Positions 27,601 to 39,489 of a DNA stretch of 64,000 nucleotides are shown here, piece after piece. The translations under genes were made by a program, and so were the position numbers. Each line of letters starts with the position of its first letter. Positions within the stretch are counted from its first letter, which is position 1. The DNA comes from Lumnitzera littorea (lineage: Eukaryota > Streptophyta > Magnoliopsida > Myrtales > Combretaceae), in contig JAMXBB010000009.1 of the NCBI GenBank assembly GCA_024138015.1, forward strand, positions 9,357,661-9,421,660. The letters are read 5' to 3'. Below the pieces are notes generated by a model that was not told the DNA's origin, ran no database searches, and saw only the letters and a list, made by a program, of their open reading frames with translations.

Positions 27601-28836
27601 GGAGAAAAACTATTGAATTTTTTTTTTAAGATCAATGTGGCAGCAAGGAAAAAAAAAATAGAAGAAAGAAAAGGAAAAAGAAAAAGAAAGGAAAAATGAG
27701 GAAAAAGAAAATAAGAATAAAAATATGTAACTTTTTTTTCAAACACAAAAATTATATAATTAGTATTTATAAATTAATTTTCAGATTTTATAAAAATTTA
27801 TTAATTTAATTGTTACCTATTACATTTATAATATTTACAAGTTATTTCAACATGTTCGCTAACATTTATACGCGATTATGTATATTAGTCGATGATTACA
27901 ATCAACTATAGTGTTATCACTATTAAGTTATATTTATTCGTTTGATAAACTTGAAGTTATAGTTTTAGGGTTTTTGTTAAATTTGAGTTCGATTTTGGGC
28001 ATTTGCGCATACATCAAATTTAAGGTTTTTATACATGATTTAGGTTTCGATTAAGTTTTTAGAGTTTTTATTATCAATACTATATTCGGTTTCATAATTT
28101 AATAAAAATTTTATTTTACTTAACCTTATTGACCCATGATATTATTTAGAACACTTGGATTTGGATTAGAGTTTATATTATTGACTATGTAAGGTTTACA
28201 ATTTCTTCATACGCTTATTTTTTATTTTCGAAAAATAATAGTATCAATTTATTATTATTTTTTATCATATTATATACATATTCATATCTAATATTATTTT
28301 CTGTTATACTATATAATAAAATATTTAATAATTTCATTTATTAAATTAATTATTATGGATCAATTTGTTTCATGGATGAGACAAAAATTTAACAAATTTG
28401 ACAAAAGTATTATTTCCATAAGTGTTTGAAAAGGTTGGGGATTCAAAGAGAGGAAAAAATGGGCTAAGAGCTCAAATAAATAAAGTTAATAAATGTTAAA
28501 AACATTATGACCCATACATGTACTTTTCCTCAATTACAAAAACAAAACTGGAATAAGATTGTAATGAAATAACTATTTTTTAAGGAATAGAATAAAGTTA
28601 TGATAAGTTACAAGTGGATGTTATGTTGTCATCTGTTTATTTTACTAAGATTAGTTTAGGTAAAAAGTCAATTCTAGTGTTAAGTACCTATTCATAGGTT
28701 ATGGTAATGGATGGCTATTTAATAATTTTTTAATGGAAATTTCTTATGAAAGTGTCATTACAAGCTTAAAATGTAACCAAACGCCATAACAATTTTTCTA
28801 TAAAAAAGTAAGATGGAATGAAATTGTTATTATAGC
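27601..28836. other. Intergenic, no gene recognised
   Basis: AT-rich sequence with A/G-rich tracts at about 27650-27725. It may include the tail of the family B element. No coding frame is supported. Confidence 0.45.
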
Positions 28837-29195
28837 TAGAGGTGTGCAAGTAGACTTTGGACCATGGGCTAACTCGTTTAACCCCTTTTAACGCTTATTT
28901 TAAACAGGTTTGGGTTGAGATATTTTTACTTATTTAAAAGCGAGAGTGGGCTAAATGAGCTTAACTCATTTAACAAGCAGGCCAAAATGGACCGGTTTGA
29001 GTTAGGCCATTTAATACATTTATACTTTTAGTTAGTAGGTTGACCCATTTAACTTACTTTTTAAATAAATTAGGGCTAAGGTTTTTTTTTGCCAATTTAA
29101 AAACGAGCTAAATAAGCTTGGCCTATTTAACTCGTGGTCCAAAATGGGTCGGATCGGATTAATCCGTTTAACTCGCTTGTACAATTTTAATTATA
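28837..29195. mobile_element. Small fold-back (MITE-like) element
   Basis: The left end, GAGGTGTGCAAG, and the reverse complement of the right end, AAATTGTACAAGCGAG, form imperfect inverted termini. The interior repeats variants of 'GGGCTAACTCGTTTAA' and its complement, so the unit folds back on itself. A GGTGTGCAA start with internal GGGTT/AACCC-like words is common in non-autonomous hAT-type elements of plants. That assignment rests on general resemblance, and I could not confirm an 8-bp target duplication. Confidence 0.5.
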
Positions 29196-29588
29196 ATAAA
29201 GTGAACGAATTATAAGTATTGAAATCACCATCAAAGCACCTCACATTATAGGTCACCTTATAATGAAAATATTAAGAGAAATAAACATTCAATGATTGTA
29301 TGAAAAATCATATATATAAACTTGGGATGAAAAACAATTAGAGTATGGAAACAAATTAACTATTTGAAATAACTGTTTTAATATAAGAATGAGCACTGTC
29401 TTTTGCAAAATCATACTGTAGATCTATATGGACCTCAAATAAATTTATGGTGAACATATATTTAATTAGGCAAAATAATAATAATAATTAAAAGAAAAAG
29501 AAACATTGAGGCTGACCAAAGGGGTTTAATTAACAGCCTTAGCACCGACAATTGATCAACCATCCCACATTTCTACGAATGAAAAACT

Positions 29589-30372
29589 TTAACAGCATGT
29601 TCACTTCATTGAATTGAACTTCTATTTCCTCATTATTCCTTATTACGATGTTCACTTGGTTTTTTGTTATGGAATTATAATTTTATATGAATCTCTATTA
29701 TTTGAAATCAAGTAATCGAGATTCCTTAATTTAATAAAAAAATCACGATTTCTTATTATCATTACTATCATCACTGCTACCACCATCGCCGTTACCGGCG
29801 CCCCCCTACAGCCGTAGTTACCACCACCGACTATCGCCGCTACCACCACCATTGCATCCGCCCATTACTATTGTCGCCGCCGCCGCCACCACCACTATTA
29901 CCATCGTTACCATCAACCATCACCACTGCAACTGCTGACACTACTGTTGCTGCTGTCGTTGTGGCCATCACCAATCACCGTAGTCATTTCTATCGCCACT
30001 ACTACTATTACTATTACTAATCACTATCACTAATCACTGTAGCTACCGCTACCGCCACTATTATCTCCATCATTGCCGCCACTAATTACCGCTGCCATCA
30101 TTACCATTACCGCCATCTACCACCACTATTATCACCAATGTTCTTGCCACTGCCATTGCCACCGCCACCGCTGCCAACCACTACTATCACTTGAAAAAAA
30201 AAATGGATTAAGAATAATTTAATTATTAAATTTATATTATATGTTTATTTTTAAATTATTTATAAATCCAACTAAACAAATTAATATATATTACACTCTT
30301 ATTACATTCCTCATAGAATTCTAATTTTATTTCCTTTGATTCTATTTTACGAAGTGAACGAGCCGTAAATGT
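29589..30372. mobile_element. MITE-like element with a triplet-repeat core
   Basis: The left end, GCATGTTCACTTCATTG (starting near 29594), and the reverse complement of the right end, GGCTCGTTCACTTCGTA, form an imperfect inverted terminal repeat. Between them lies 29755-30190, a degenerate run of ACC, ACT, GCC and ATC triplets that is far more GC-rich than its surroundings. A frame through the triplets on the - strand gives only Val/Ala/Gly-rich low-complexity peptide and is not a gene. Class assignment is inference. Confidence 0.5.
29755..30190. repeat. Degenerate trinucleotide repeat, ACN/GCC-rich
   Basis: Over 400 bp of interrupted ACC/ACT/GCC/ATC triplets, including a pure run of GCC at about 29873-29885. 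The phase is kept over long parts, suggesting expansion of a short satellite followed by point mutation. Confidence 0.9.
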
Positions 30373-32074
30373 TAACTTGACCTTGAATTTTTCCTCGTTA
30401 ATTCAAGATGCTAGTAATTTTTTTCCCCTATCTTTCTTTCTTTCTCCAATATAAAATCTAGACAAATTTGAGCACATTAAATCAACGGAAAAAGTGAAAG
30501 ACGAGAAAATTGGAACAACCTTGGCTTTATTCCCAAATTTTGGCCAGATTCAAATACAGGTATTCTAGTCATGGAAAAGCGTGTAATGCCATAACAACAT
30601 ATCAAAATTAAATAAATAAATGTAGAACCACTTTGTTTTCTATTCCCCCGTGACCGTTCACTGTTTGTTGCACTTTTCGCTTACGGCAAACCAAATACTA
30701 CAAAATGTACTAATAAACAGAGCCTCGTATCTACACGCGCTTCCCAGTCGCGTGCTTGTAATCGGATCTCGCCGCGATAAGTAAAATTCACGTTCTCAAG
30801 ACTCAAGCGCGTCTCCCAATTCGACTCGAATGAGTGCATAATACACTCCCGAAACTATTGGTCGGGGATATCGTGACTTTTAAAAATTTGCGTAACTCCG
30901 ATTGTTAACAATACCTTGAAACTACAGAGTAGGGACAGCTTTAACGTTTTAATAATAAAACCTCTATAATCTAATGATACACGAATATAGATCTTTTAAT
31001 AGAGTAAATTAATTTCGAACTCTTTTTATAAATTATTATCTATTGACTCTCTCATCAAAACTATTCATATTAAAATATAAATTACTTACATTCAAATAAA
31101 TAAATTATCTATAACTACTAACTAATATAATTTTCACATTTCATCTTCACTATATTGAATAACTATATTTTTTCTATCATTTAAGTTTTCATTTTACCCT
31201 ACTATACTTCAATAATCTAGGTGTTTTTTTTTTTTTTCCTTCTTAGGTGTTGTGCTTGATTCAATGAATGAAATTGGGAAATTAAATGAAAAAAAGAGAA
31301 CAAAAATTATTGTTAGGGAAAAGGATTAGGATTTAAGTGTTGGGAAATTGTTGTTTTTGTTTTATATTTTTCAAGATTTTTGAGAATAAAAATTAAGCAA
31401 GTAATAACACATTCCCCACGATGTATAAAGTGGAGTTGAGTTCTAAGTATTTAATCAACTATCAAATCATATTTCCCTTTGGGTACGGTTGATTTAATTG
31501 TTGGATTTCTATGTTTTTGTTTCGTGGTATGGCATTATTATTTAACTTATAAAGACACAAAAACGGTTATTTTGTAGCGAAAGAAATAAAACCTTTTTTT
31601 AAATAATATATAATACAGTTTGGAAGAAAAAGAAGAAGCTTTTAATAGTTTAGATGCATAGATCCATCTGACCAGGATGTATTTATAATTTCCAAAAGTA
31701 CATCACATAAGCGACGATAGACTAGGAAGTTAGGAACCGACCATTTTGGGAATAAGCACAGAGCTGGAGAATCTTAGAGTTTTAAACAGTACAAATAAAA
31801 ATGCACTTTTTTACCTCAAATAATCCAATAAAATGGGAATATTATATATGCATTAATACATATACATATATATATCGGATGCCTTCAAATTATATCTTGT
31901 TAAATTTGAATTAATAGAAAATCCTGTAGAAAGAGTTTGACGTCTTAGATAATTAGTGTATTCTATTATTGTGTCAACTTATAATATTGATTTTATAACA
32001 CATATAATTTAATATGGCATCATGTTTGTTTTGGATTTTATTTCTATATATTCTATCTCAATTGTACATACCAT
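30373..32074. other. Intergenic, with one GC-richer block
   Basis: No gene is recognised. The part at about 30720-30880 is richer in CG dinucleotides than anything nearby and contains a 6-bp hairpin, CACGCG (30734-30739) with CGCGTG (30749-30754). It has no open frame of note. Confidence 0.5.
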
Positions 32075-32843
32075 ATTGGGTTTTACAGGAGATTGCTAGT
32101 ATACTTTATCCTCTCAAGATCTTTGATCGCCCCTTAAATCAAACGAGTCAGATGAAGATGGCTCTAAGCTACCTAAGACGATCTGTAAGTAAATAAGGAT
32201 GAGCAGAGCAATCGGGATTGTCTAGCGAGGCATTCTAATGATTAAGTCAATAAGGCTTATAAGGGAGCGATGAGTGAGTATTTCAACCAAAGATGATATG
32301 AGAGTTTATAAGAGTAATAAATGAGCGAAGGTCTAGAATTTACATAATAGGGAGCAGAGTTGAGTTTTTGTATGTCTAGTCTCCAAATCCTTGTCAACTC
32401 ATGGCGCATGGCCCTAGGTTTTAGCAGCTCAAAGTATTTACAATAAAAAACCAACCATTAAGAGCCACCTTACATTTAATGCAATGTGATCATTGTGAGA
32501 CTAAGCCTTGTGGGTCTTGTAATTATTTGAAAAAGCTTACTTAGGAGCTCCTCAAAAGTTAGTTGATAAGCTATAAGAGTTATCTTTAGTTATAGGGTAC
32601 ATCATTTAACCAAGCTCTTTGTTCTCTTAGCCTTTAGTTGGGATGGCGATGCCACTCGACTAAGGGTCTAAGGAGGTTAGCCCAATTTTTGTCGAGTTTG
32701 TCATCAGGTAGGTAGACTTACCCACTCATAGGCTCAAGATGATGGTTGATGATAGCCATCTTGATGTTGTGGTCTTACGAGTTGGGGTGCTTAGCCTTGG
32801 TTCAAAAGTCATCGACCCATATCTAAGAACAACTATCGGCACA
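32075..32843 (-). mobile_element. LTR-like repeat, family C, reverse copy
   Basis: Its reverse complement begins TGTGCCGATAGTTGTTCTTAG and aligns with the + strand sequence from 57081. Shared blocks are GTTCTTAGATATG, CATGAGTTGACAAGG, CTTATAAGCCTTATTGA (one base different) and GTAGATCG/ACAGATCG followed by TAG. At roughly 0.7-0.8 kb it is much shorter than families A and B. Short frames inside it on both strands are not credible genes. The 3' end is approximate. Confidence 0.6.
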
Positions 32844-35800
32844 TTTCATCATCTTTTACTCCTCCTCCTCATGAAATTTAATCTATACCATTTTTTTTTT
32901 CTAACTACATTACATATTACAACTTGGTGAGGGAGATTTAAATCTCATCCATTCCATTGGAAGATAAATGTTAATGTTACTAGACTAAAATGGTCTTATA
33001 AATCTAATATATAATATTAAAGCACAAAAATTGACTATTAATATCCAATTCATTCTAATTACCCTTTCACAATATTAATGTTTCATATAATTTATCCTCT
33101 ATACAATACATGATCTTCATACTATTTTATTGGTGTTATAAAAATGCCAATTATCTTAATTCACCCTTTATATTGAATACAACTATTTCTAAATAAAACA
33201 TATTTTATGCTTGTCACATTGTCATTATGTTATTAGCTTACATTCCATGACATAGTATGTTTCTTAATTAAATGTAATATATTGCACGTCTTATCCACAT
33301 ATGCATATATAAATAATGCGTGAAATGTTTTGAGAAGCATATATAAAATTATATACAATACACTTTTTACGATATATTATAACATTCGTTACTTTAAATG
33401 CTGTATAGTATTACGTTTCATTTGGAACATGCTCAAATCAAATTAATCATGGGATTGAAATTCGAAATTTGTAGCCGTCTCCAAACAAAAGGATTGAAAA
33501 TTTCATTTCGCGCTCCATTTCATCAAAACTTAAAATATATTAAGAAATTATCTAAATACTTTAAGTTCTTATAAATGAGTAATAATGTCTTATTAATTGG
33601 CTACTATTATTAAGGTTTATACATGATAAAAATAAATCTACATTTATACAACTTTGAATGGAAATATTTTATTAAAAAGATAAAATTTATTAAGAAATTG
33701 TTATGGAAAAAGGAGTAATGACTATAAATTTGAAATGGAAAAGGTTTTATGAAATGGATAAAATGTATTAAGAGATGGTATTAACAAATCAAGGTAACAA
33801 AAACGAATGACTCATTACCATGATTTTTAAATAACACGATATCCTTCAAGGGAAAATAAATAAATAAATAATAAAATTACCCTGATATACTTTTAACAAA
33901 AACCAAAACAATCTGCGTTAACAACCATTATCAGTTAAGAATCAATCAGCATGATTATCATTGGTTTATTATAGGCAAAAATGATACTATATTTAAACAG
34001 ATTTTAAATGGAAATGATTATTAATAATCGTAAAATACTGATACTGCAACAATTTCTCGTAGAAAGTTATAATTTTTTTCAACTTTAACCATTTTTTCTC
34101 TCTTTCCCTCTCTATGTATACGCTACTAATAATTCATCACAATTTTTCATATACCACCGCTCTCCATTATTTATTTATTTACTTTTTATGTTCTTTTTGC
34201 TCAAATGAGACTTATCATTTGTTAATTACAAACAAATAGAATCACATCCCACTGGGTAGTTTAGTTACAACAATAGTACAATAGGAAGTTAAGATTGGGA
34301 TCTTGATGAGATATATTGTGTAAAAGCATTATAGGACGACATTCGTTTTTCAGATGTATGAAATCAATTACACCGCTCATATGTCAAATTAAAAGAATTG
34401 TAACATTTTCGTTCGGCCATTTTTAATTGAAAAATGTAATCCAAATGAGAAGCAGGCTGGAGTTTGAGTTTTAAAATAAGAGTGCTAAAATCGAAATTAT
34501 GAGTTAACTTCTATCAAAATTCTTAGTTATTCATAAAGGAAAAGAAACTTCTAGTTTATTGAGTGTGATTTTGGACTTTTTTTGATTTAGTAAACCTTTC
34601 AAATTAATGAATTGTTTGGTCGAACTCAAAATAAAAGTCCTTCATTTCGTAAGTAACTAAAACGATTTATGAAGTTAACTACCATGTTATATACTTGCAT
34701 GTAGTTTGTGTGGAATGATTGTTTATGTTTCTCTATTTTAATTTTTTATTATCTCATATTATTTACAATCTAAATTAAGATTGTGTTTAATGATATTAAA
34801 TTGCGATATTCCATATATAGAATATATAAATGTTTTAAGTCTATAAATTATTTATGCTCACTTAAGAGACCAAAGACATAAAATATATAGTATATAGTTA
34901 GTTATATCTAGTATATCTATTTAACTTTGAGTACTTACTTGTATAACTTATATATATTTTTCTTGATCTAATGAGATGACCTTAGTTATATAACGTATTG
35001 GTCTAAATATCTATGTTCTCTTTAAATAATTATCCGATCAAGGACTATTTAAGATAATATGATGGTAATGAATCCTACTAATAATATATATTTATTATAA
35101 TTTTATATATTCACTAATTATCTATAAAACTTTATTGTAAAATATATATAAATAGAAAAGTATATAAATATAATAAATACTTATTTTTTTATTAATAATA
35201 TTCATAAATACATTTAAAGTGTTTTGGCACATTGTGCATAAATTTCAACAAAAATGAGGCCTTATGGTAACGAATTTTTACTTTGCATATTTTTGCCTAC
35301 ATTACTACACCCATTTCTACTCTCACCAACAAATTAATAACTTAAACATTTTAGTAGCCATTCAGAAGACCCTCTCACACCCTCTTTGGCTTAATGATGC
35401 TCATTTGCAAGCATCCAATTGCTTTCTCAATTCTTTCAAACACCTTTCCAATATTTTAAAACAACATCATTAATGCTAATACAATAAGATACATAATTAG
35501 AACTTTGATAATTATAAGCTTTTCATTGCAAAATTTATAAGTAAATAAATTACTATATTTTAATTATATATTTTATTGCATTTAATGTTTTTATATATAT
35601 ATTATGCAGTGTGGATGTGTCGTTCAATAATATATTTAATTGGGAAAAAAATTAATTGTTTTACTTATTTTCTTATTTACAGCTTAAAGCAATCACATGT
35701 GTCATCTAAATATTGAAATCAAATAATTTTATCATTCTTATATTATTTCTAAGGGACAAACGTTTAATAGAACCATCAATGTATAGAATTAAAATATTCA

Positions 35801-36609
35801 TTCATGTAAATATCTATACGAGTACAATAAAAGTTTTAGATTTTTTTTTTCCTTACATCGTGTTTATACCCATTCCAAATGTAGTAGAATGGTAAGTTAG
35901 AGATATTTTAAGGAATAATATATTATAGGATTTTCTTAACTAAGATTTATCCTATGAATCAGTAATGAAATTAAATAGAATATCAACCGGAAGATATCAT
36001 TTAATAAAATTTTACACACATTTAATGAAAGTAAAAAACTTAAAGAAGCACTGAAAATGTTTATAAACACTTTTACTGAAAAGATGGATTTGGGATTGGG
36101 CTGTCCCTGTTCCCTATAATAATTCAGTGATTAGAAATTATTTGTGTTTTACACTCCCAAACCAGAATTGCAAGGCTTTTTATTTATTTGTTTATTTATT
36201 TTTTTGCATCCTATGAAATTCTAAACTTACAAAAACTTTAATATACATTTTTGCCGTGTCTATCACTATCATCTGTCTTATTTTTATCAATATTTTATTT
36301 TACACTTTGACTTATAATATATTAAATAAAATAAAAATAAAAAACAAATAGAACCTAGATAAATATATACGATATTTTCACTTCTTAACATTTTCAAGCT
36401 TGAAACATGAAAGGGGCTATTCTAGTAGGTGCTTGAAGCATTTGTTAAAAATTAAGAAAAAACAAAAACGTTTTGTGTTTTGTATAATTTATTATAAACT
36501 TGGAAAAAAAAATATTTGAAAAGGCAGAAGTTTTCTTAACATCTTGATAAATACTTCCAAGCTCCTATTAACATTTTGCAAAAGAATAATATCCAACTTA
36601 TCACCCTAT
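32844..36609. other. Intergenic, no gene recognised
   Basis: Very AT-rich sequence without supported coding frames. Several short runs such as the one near 33420-33530 recall MITE remnants, but I found no partner copy in the window. Confidence 0.45.
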
Positions 36610-37545
36610 TAATTCCAAAAAAAAAAAAAAAGAGAGTACATAATTAACTTATCACACATGAATTTGTTATTAAATATTCCTTTTTCTTTTTTAAAGATAG
36701 GTAAGAAACAGACGAGTATCATGATGAGCAAAAGATTGTAGAGTTCACATTCTCGGAATTTATGAGGGAGTAATCTTTCCATCCTACTCCTTATAGAATT
36801 GGATAAATATCTATTTATTATTGTAAAACATAATTTCAAAAGTTTTATTTTACTACCGTATCTCTTTTTCTTTTATTCATCATATGTAACTTATCACACT
36901 ATAAATAAAAAAAAAAGTACATAAATACCTTATCACATTTAAATGAATTTGTTATATAACATTCTTTTTTTTTTTCCTTGGCAAGAGATAAACAATTATT
37001 ATGATGAGTAAAAATTTTCAAACCGAGAAAATAGAATAGAAAAATAAATCAAAATAGAAAAAAAATTAATTAACTTAATATTAATAATTAAAATTCTAAA
37101 TAAAATTAATTAAAATAGGAAATAAATAGAATAAAAAAGAAATTAAATAAGATCTAATAAATAGAAATCTCTCTTCTGATTCAAAATCATAATGTAATGT
37201 GTATCCCTCCCAGTTCCGGTCATGGAACAATTTTTTGTAATGAATTAATCGTTCTTTTCTTTTTAAATAAGTTTTGTTTAATTTTGGATTTTGATTCGTA
37301 TGTGGATGAGTAGTATATATAAGACCGATGGATTTCTAAAAGGAATTACTAATCCTTAACTTTCCGAGAAATCAAATCAAATCAAATGGTTCAATTTTTC
37401 AATTTTTTCGACGTTGATTCCGTAAGAAGAATAATTTCTATATTCCACTCCTTATAAGATTAAATGAATATCTATTTATTTATCAATAAAAGTATATAGT
37501 TTCCAAAACTTTTCTCCTACCTTTTTATGTCTCCATCTATTTTTA
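36610..37545 (+). repeat. Local tandem duplication, second copy interrupted
   Basis: Copy 1 (about 36610-36890) and copy 2 (about 36905-37545) share, in order: a poly-A start, GTACATAA, CTTATCACA, GAATTTGTTAT, ATGATGAG, ACTCCTTATA and AATATCTATTTATT. In copy 2 about 410 bp (roughly 37017-37425) not present in copy 1 lies between ATGATGAGTAAAA and the TCCTTATAAG block. The duplication ends about 200 bp before the predicted TATA box of the beta-galactosidase gene, so it lies in the upstream promoter region. Confidence 0.65.
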
Positions 37546-37754
37546 CCCATTCTCCTTGCCTTTTCTTTTAATTATATATATATCTATTCATTTTTAACTT
37601 TGGGTCATTATTAGAAAAATTAATGAAGTGCACTCAATTTAAGATTAAAAATGGATGAAGCTTCACGTTTATTTGAGGGAAAAAAAAATAAGTACCCCAA
37701 AAACTTTGGTCCCACATTTCCCTTTCAATCCCTCCTACGAGCCTTCGTCTCTCC

Positions 37755-37845
37755 TTTATAAAATCAACTTCATAGCTATCACATTTCATTTCATCCAAAA
37801 ACCTTACGTTCTCTCTCACTCCCTCTCCCACTCTCTTTCTCCCTC
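37755..37845 (+). promoter_or_regulatory. Core promoter of the beta-galactosidase gene
   Basis: A TATA-like TTTATAAAAT is at 37755-37764. It is followed at 37810-37845 by a C/T-only patch of CTCTCT and CCCTC units, a layout typical of plant core promoters and early 5' UTRs. Transcription would start near 37785-37800, giving a leader of about 390-400 bases with no obvious intron. The start site is an inference from spacing. Confidence 0.5.
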
Positions 37846-38079
37846 ACGTTTTCCCTCGTAACCAAACAAACAAACCAAAAAAATAAAAACCACCTTTCAC
37901 ATTACATTTGTTACACAAAACAAGCCACACAGACATACAACATAAATAAACATAGAAAACCTCTTCTTTCTTCCTATTGTTTGTCCTATCAATACACATT
38001 TGCTTTACTTCCCCTTGCCTTACAAACTTGGAATAAAGGAACTATTGAAAAACCCCAAAAGGACAGACCTTAATAGTTC

Positions 38080-38124
38080 ATGACTTTTTACGGAAAGAAA
38101 AAGTTGAAAAACCGGGCTTTTTAA
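38080..38124 (+). promoter_or_regulatory. Upstream ORF 1 in the 5' leader
   Basis: The first ATG after the predicted TATA box opens a 14-codon frame closed by TAA at 38122-38124. It ends 65 bases before the main ATG, so reinitiation is possible. A role in translation control is inference. Confidence 0.45.
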
Positions 38125-38184
38125 GATTCATTTTCATTAAAGGTCGTTGCTTTGTTTGAAAAGATCGGTTCTGTAGTACATTTC

Positions 38185-38220
38185 ATGAAATGGGTCGAAG
38201 AGTTTTCATGTGGAATGTAG
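38185..38220 (+). promoter_or_regulatory. Upstream ORF 2, overlapping the main start
   Basis: This ATG lies five bases before the main start codon, in a different frame, and ends at TAG 38218-38220 after 11 codons. Its context (T at -3, A at +4) is weak, whereas the main ATG has G at -3 and G at +4. Ribosomes would therefore mostly scan past it. Confidence 0.5.
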
Positions 38221-39455
38221 TATTCTTGGTTTTGTGTATCTGGGTTTTTTCTGGTGAAGTTGAAGCATCTGTTTCTTATGATAATAAGGCTATTGTTATC
38301 GATGGGAAAAGAAGGATTCTTCTCTCTGGGTCCATTCATTATCCCAGAAGTACCCCTGAGGTAATTTTTTATTTTCTTTTGTTATTACAAAAAAAAAAGT
38401 TCTTTTTAGGTTTTATTTTGTTGCATGTAGGAGTGATTGGTTATTTAGTTTGTGTTGATTCTTGTGTTTTGTAAAGTTATTATTTTTCATATAGCATTAC
38501 ATGTGTGTTTTGCATGTTAGTGAAATTATGAGTATTAATATAGTAAAATGAAATTATTTTAGTATTAATTTATTTTTCAATTTAAATAACGTTTTAATAT
38601 ATATAGCTAGTGTGAACAATGTCACTGTCAGGCTTTATGTCAGCTTTTCACGTTTTTCAGGGAAATTACAATCTTTTTAATACTAACAGGAAAGCTTTTT
38701 TTTTTTTTCCTTTCATATTGGAAAATTTATTAGAATTTGTTAATTCATTGATTTATTTTTGTATTTACAGATGTGGCCAGATCTCATTCAGAAGGCAACA
38801 GAAGGAGGTTTGGATGTGATTCAAACATATGTTTTTTGGAATGGTCATGAGCCTTCACCTGGCAAAGTAACCAAACTACCTTTTCTTTTTTGACTTTTCA
38901 TGCCCTCCTTTTTAGGGATTTTTAGTATTTATTGTTATGGATTTTTTTTATCCTCTGCATGAGGTAGTAATTCCTCACATGTTTTTTTTTTTTTTTATTA
39001 TTCTAATTTCTTGTCCTGTTTTCAATGATTGCAGTACTATTTTGAAGGAAACTATGATTTGGTAAAATTTGTCAAGTTGGTCAAACAAGCAGGTCTCTAT
39101 GTCCATCTTAGGATTGGTCCTTATGTCTGTGCTGAATGGAATTTTGGGTAATAATTCAACTATCAGAGTTCATTTATAAAGTGAAGAATTTCCTTTTTGA
39201 AATTGTGATTTGCCTTTATTTCTAAATTTTTTTCCGTGGATTATTCTGTTTGATATTCCAGTGGATTTCCTGTTTGGCTGAAGTATGTGCGTGGAATCAG
39301 CTTTAGAACAGATAATGGACCTTTTAAGGTTAGACACCCTTTCTGTCTTTAATTAGAAGTTACTCTTCATTTTCTTTTTTCTGTGTACTAAATGCATCTT
39401 ATGTTTTGGTCGGCTTCTTTATATTATATTATATTATATATTTTTTATATTATAT

Positions 39456-39489
<34 letters not shown>

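Noticed and set aside
29667..29852. Frame on the - strand rich in Val, Ala and Gly
   Set aside because: It is translation of the triplet repeat and not conserved protein.
38190..38474. 94-codon frame from the start codon
   Set aside because: It runs past a good GT donor at 38361 into intron 1; the conserved sequence continues only in exon 2 at 38771.
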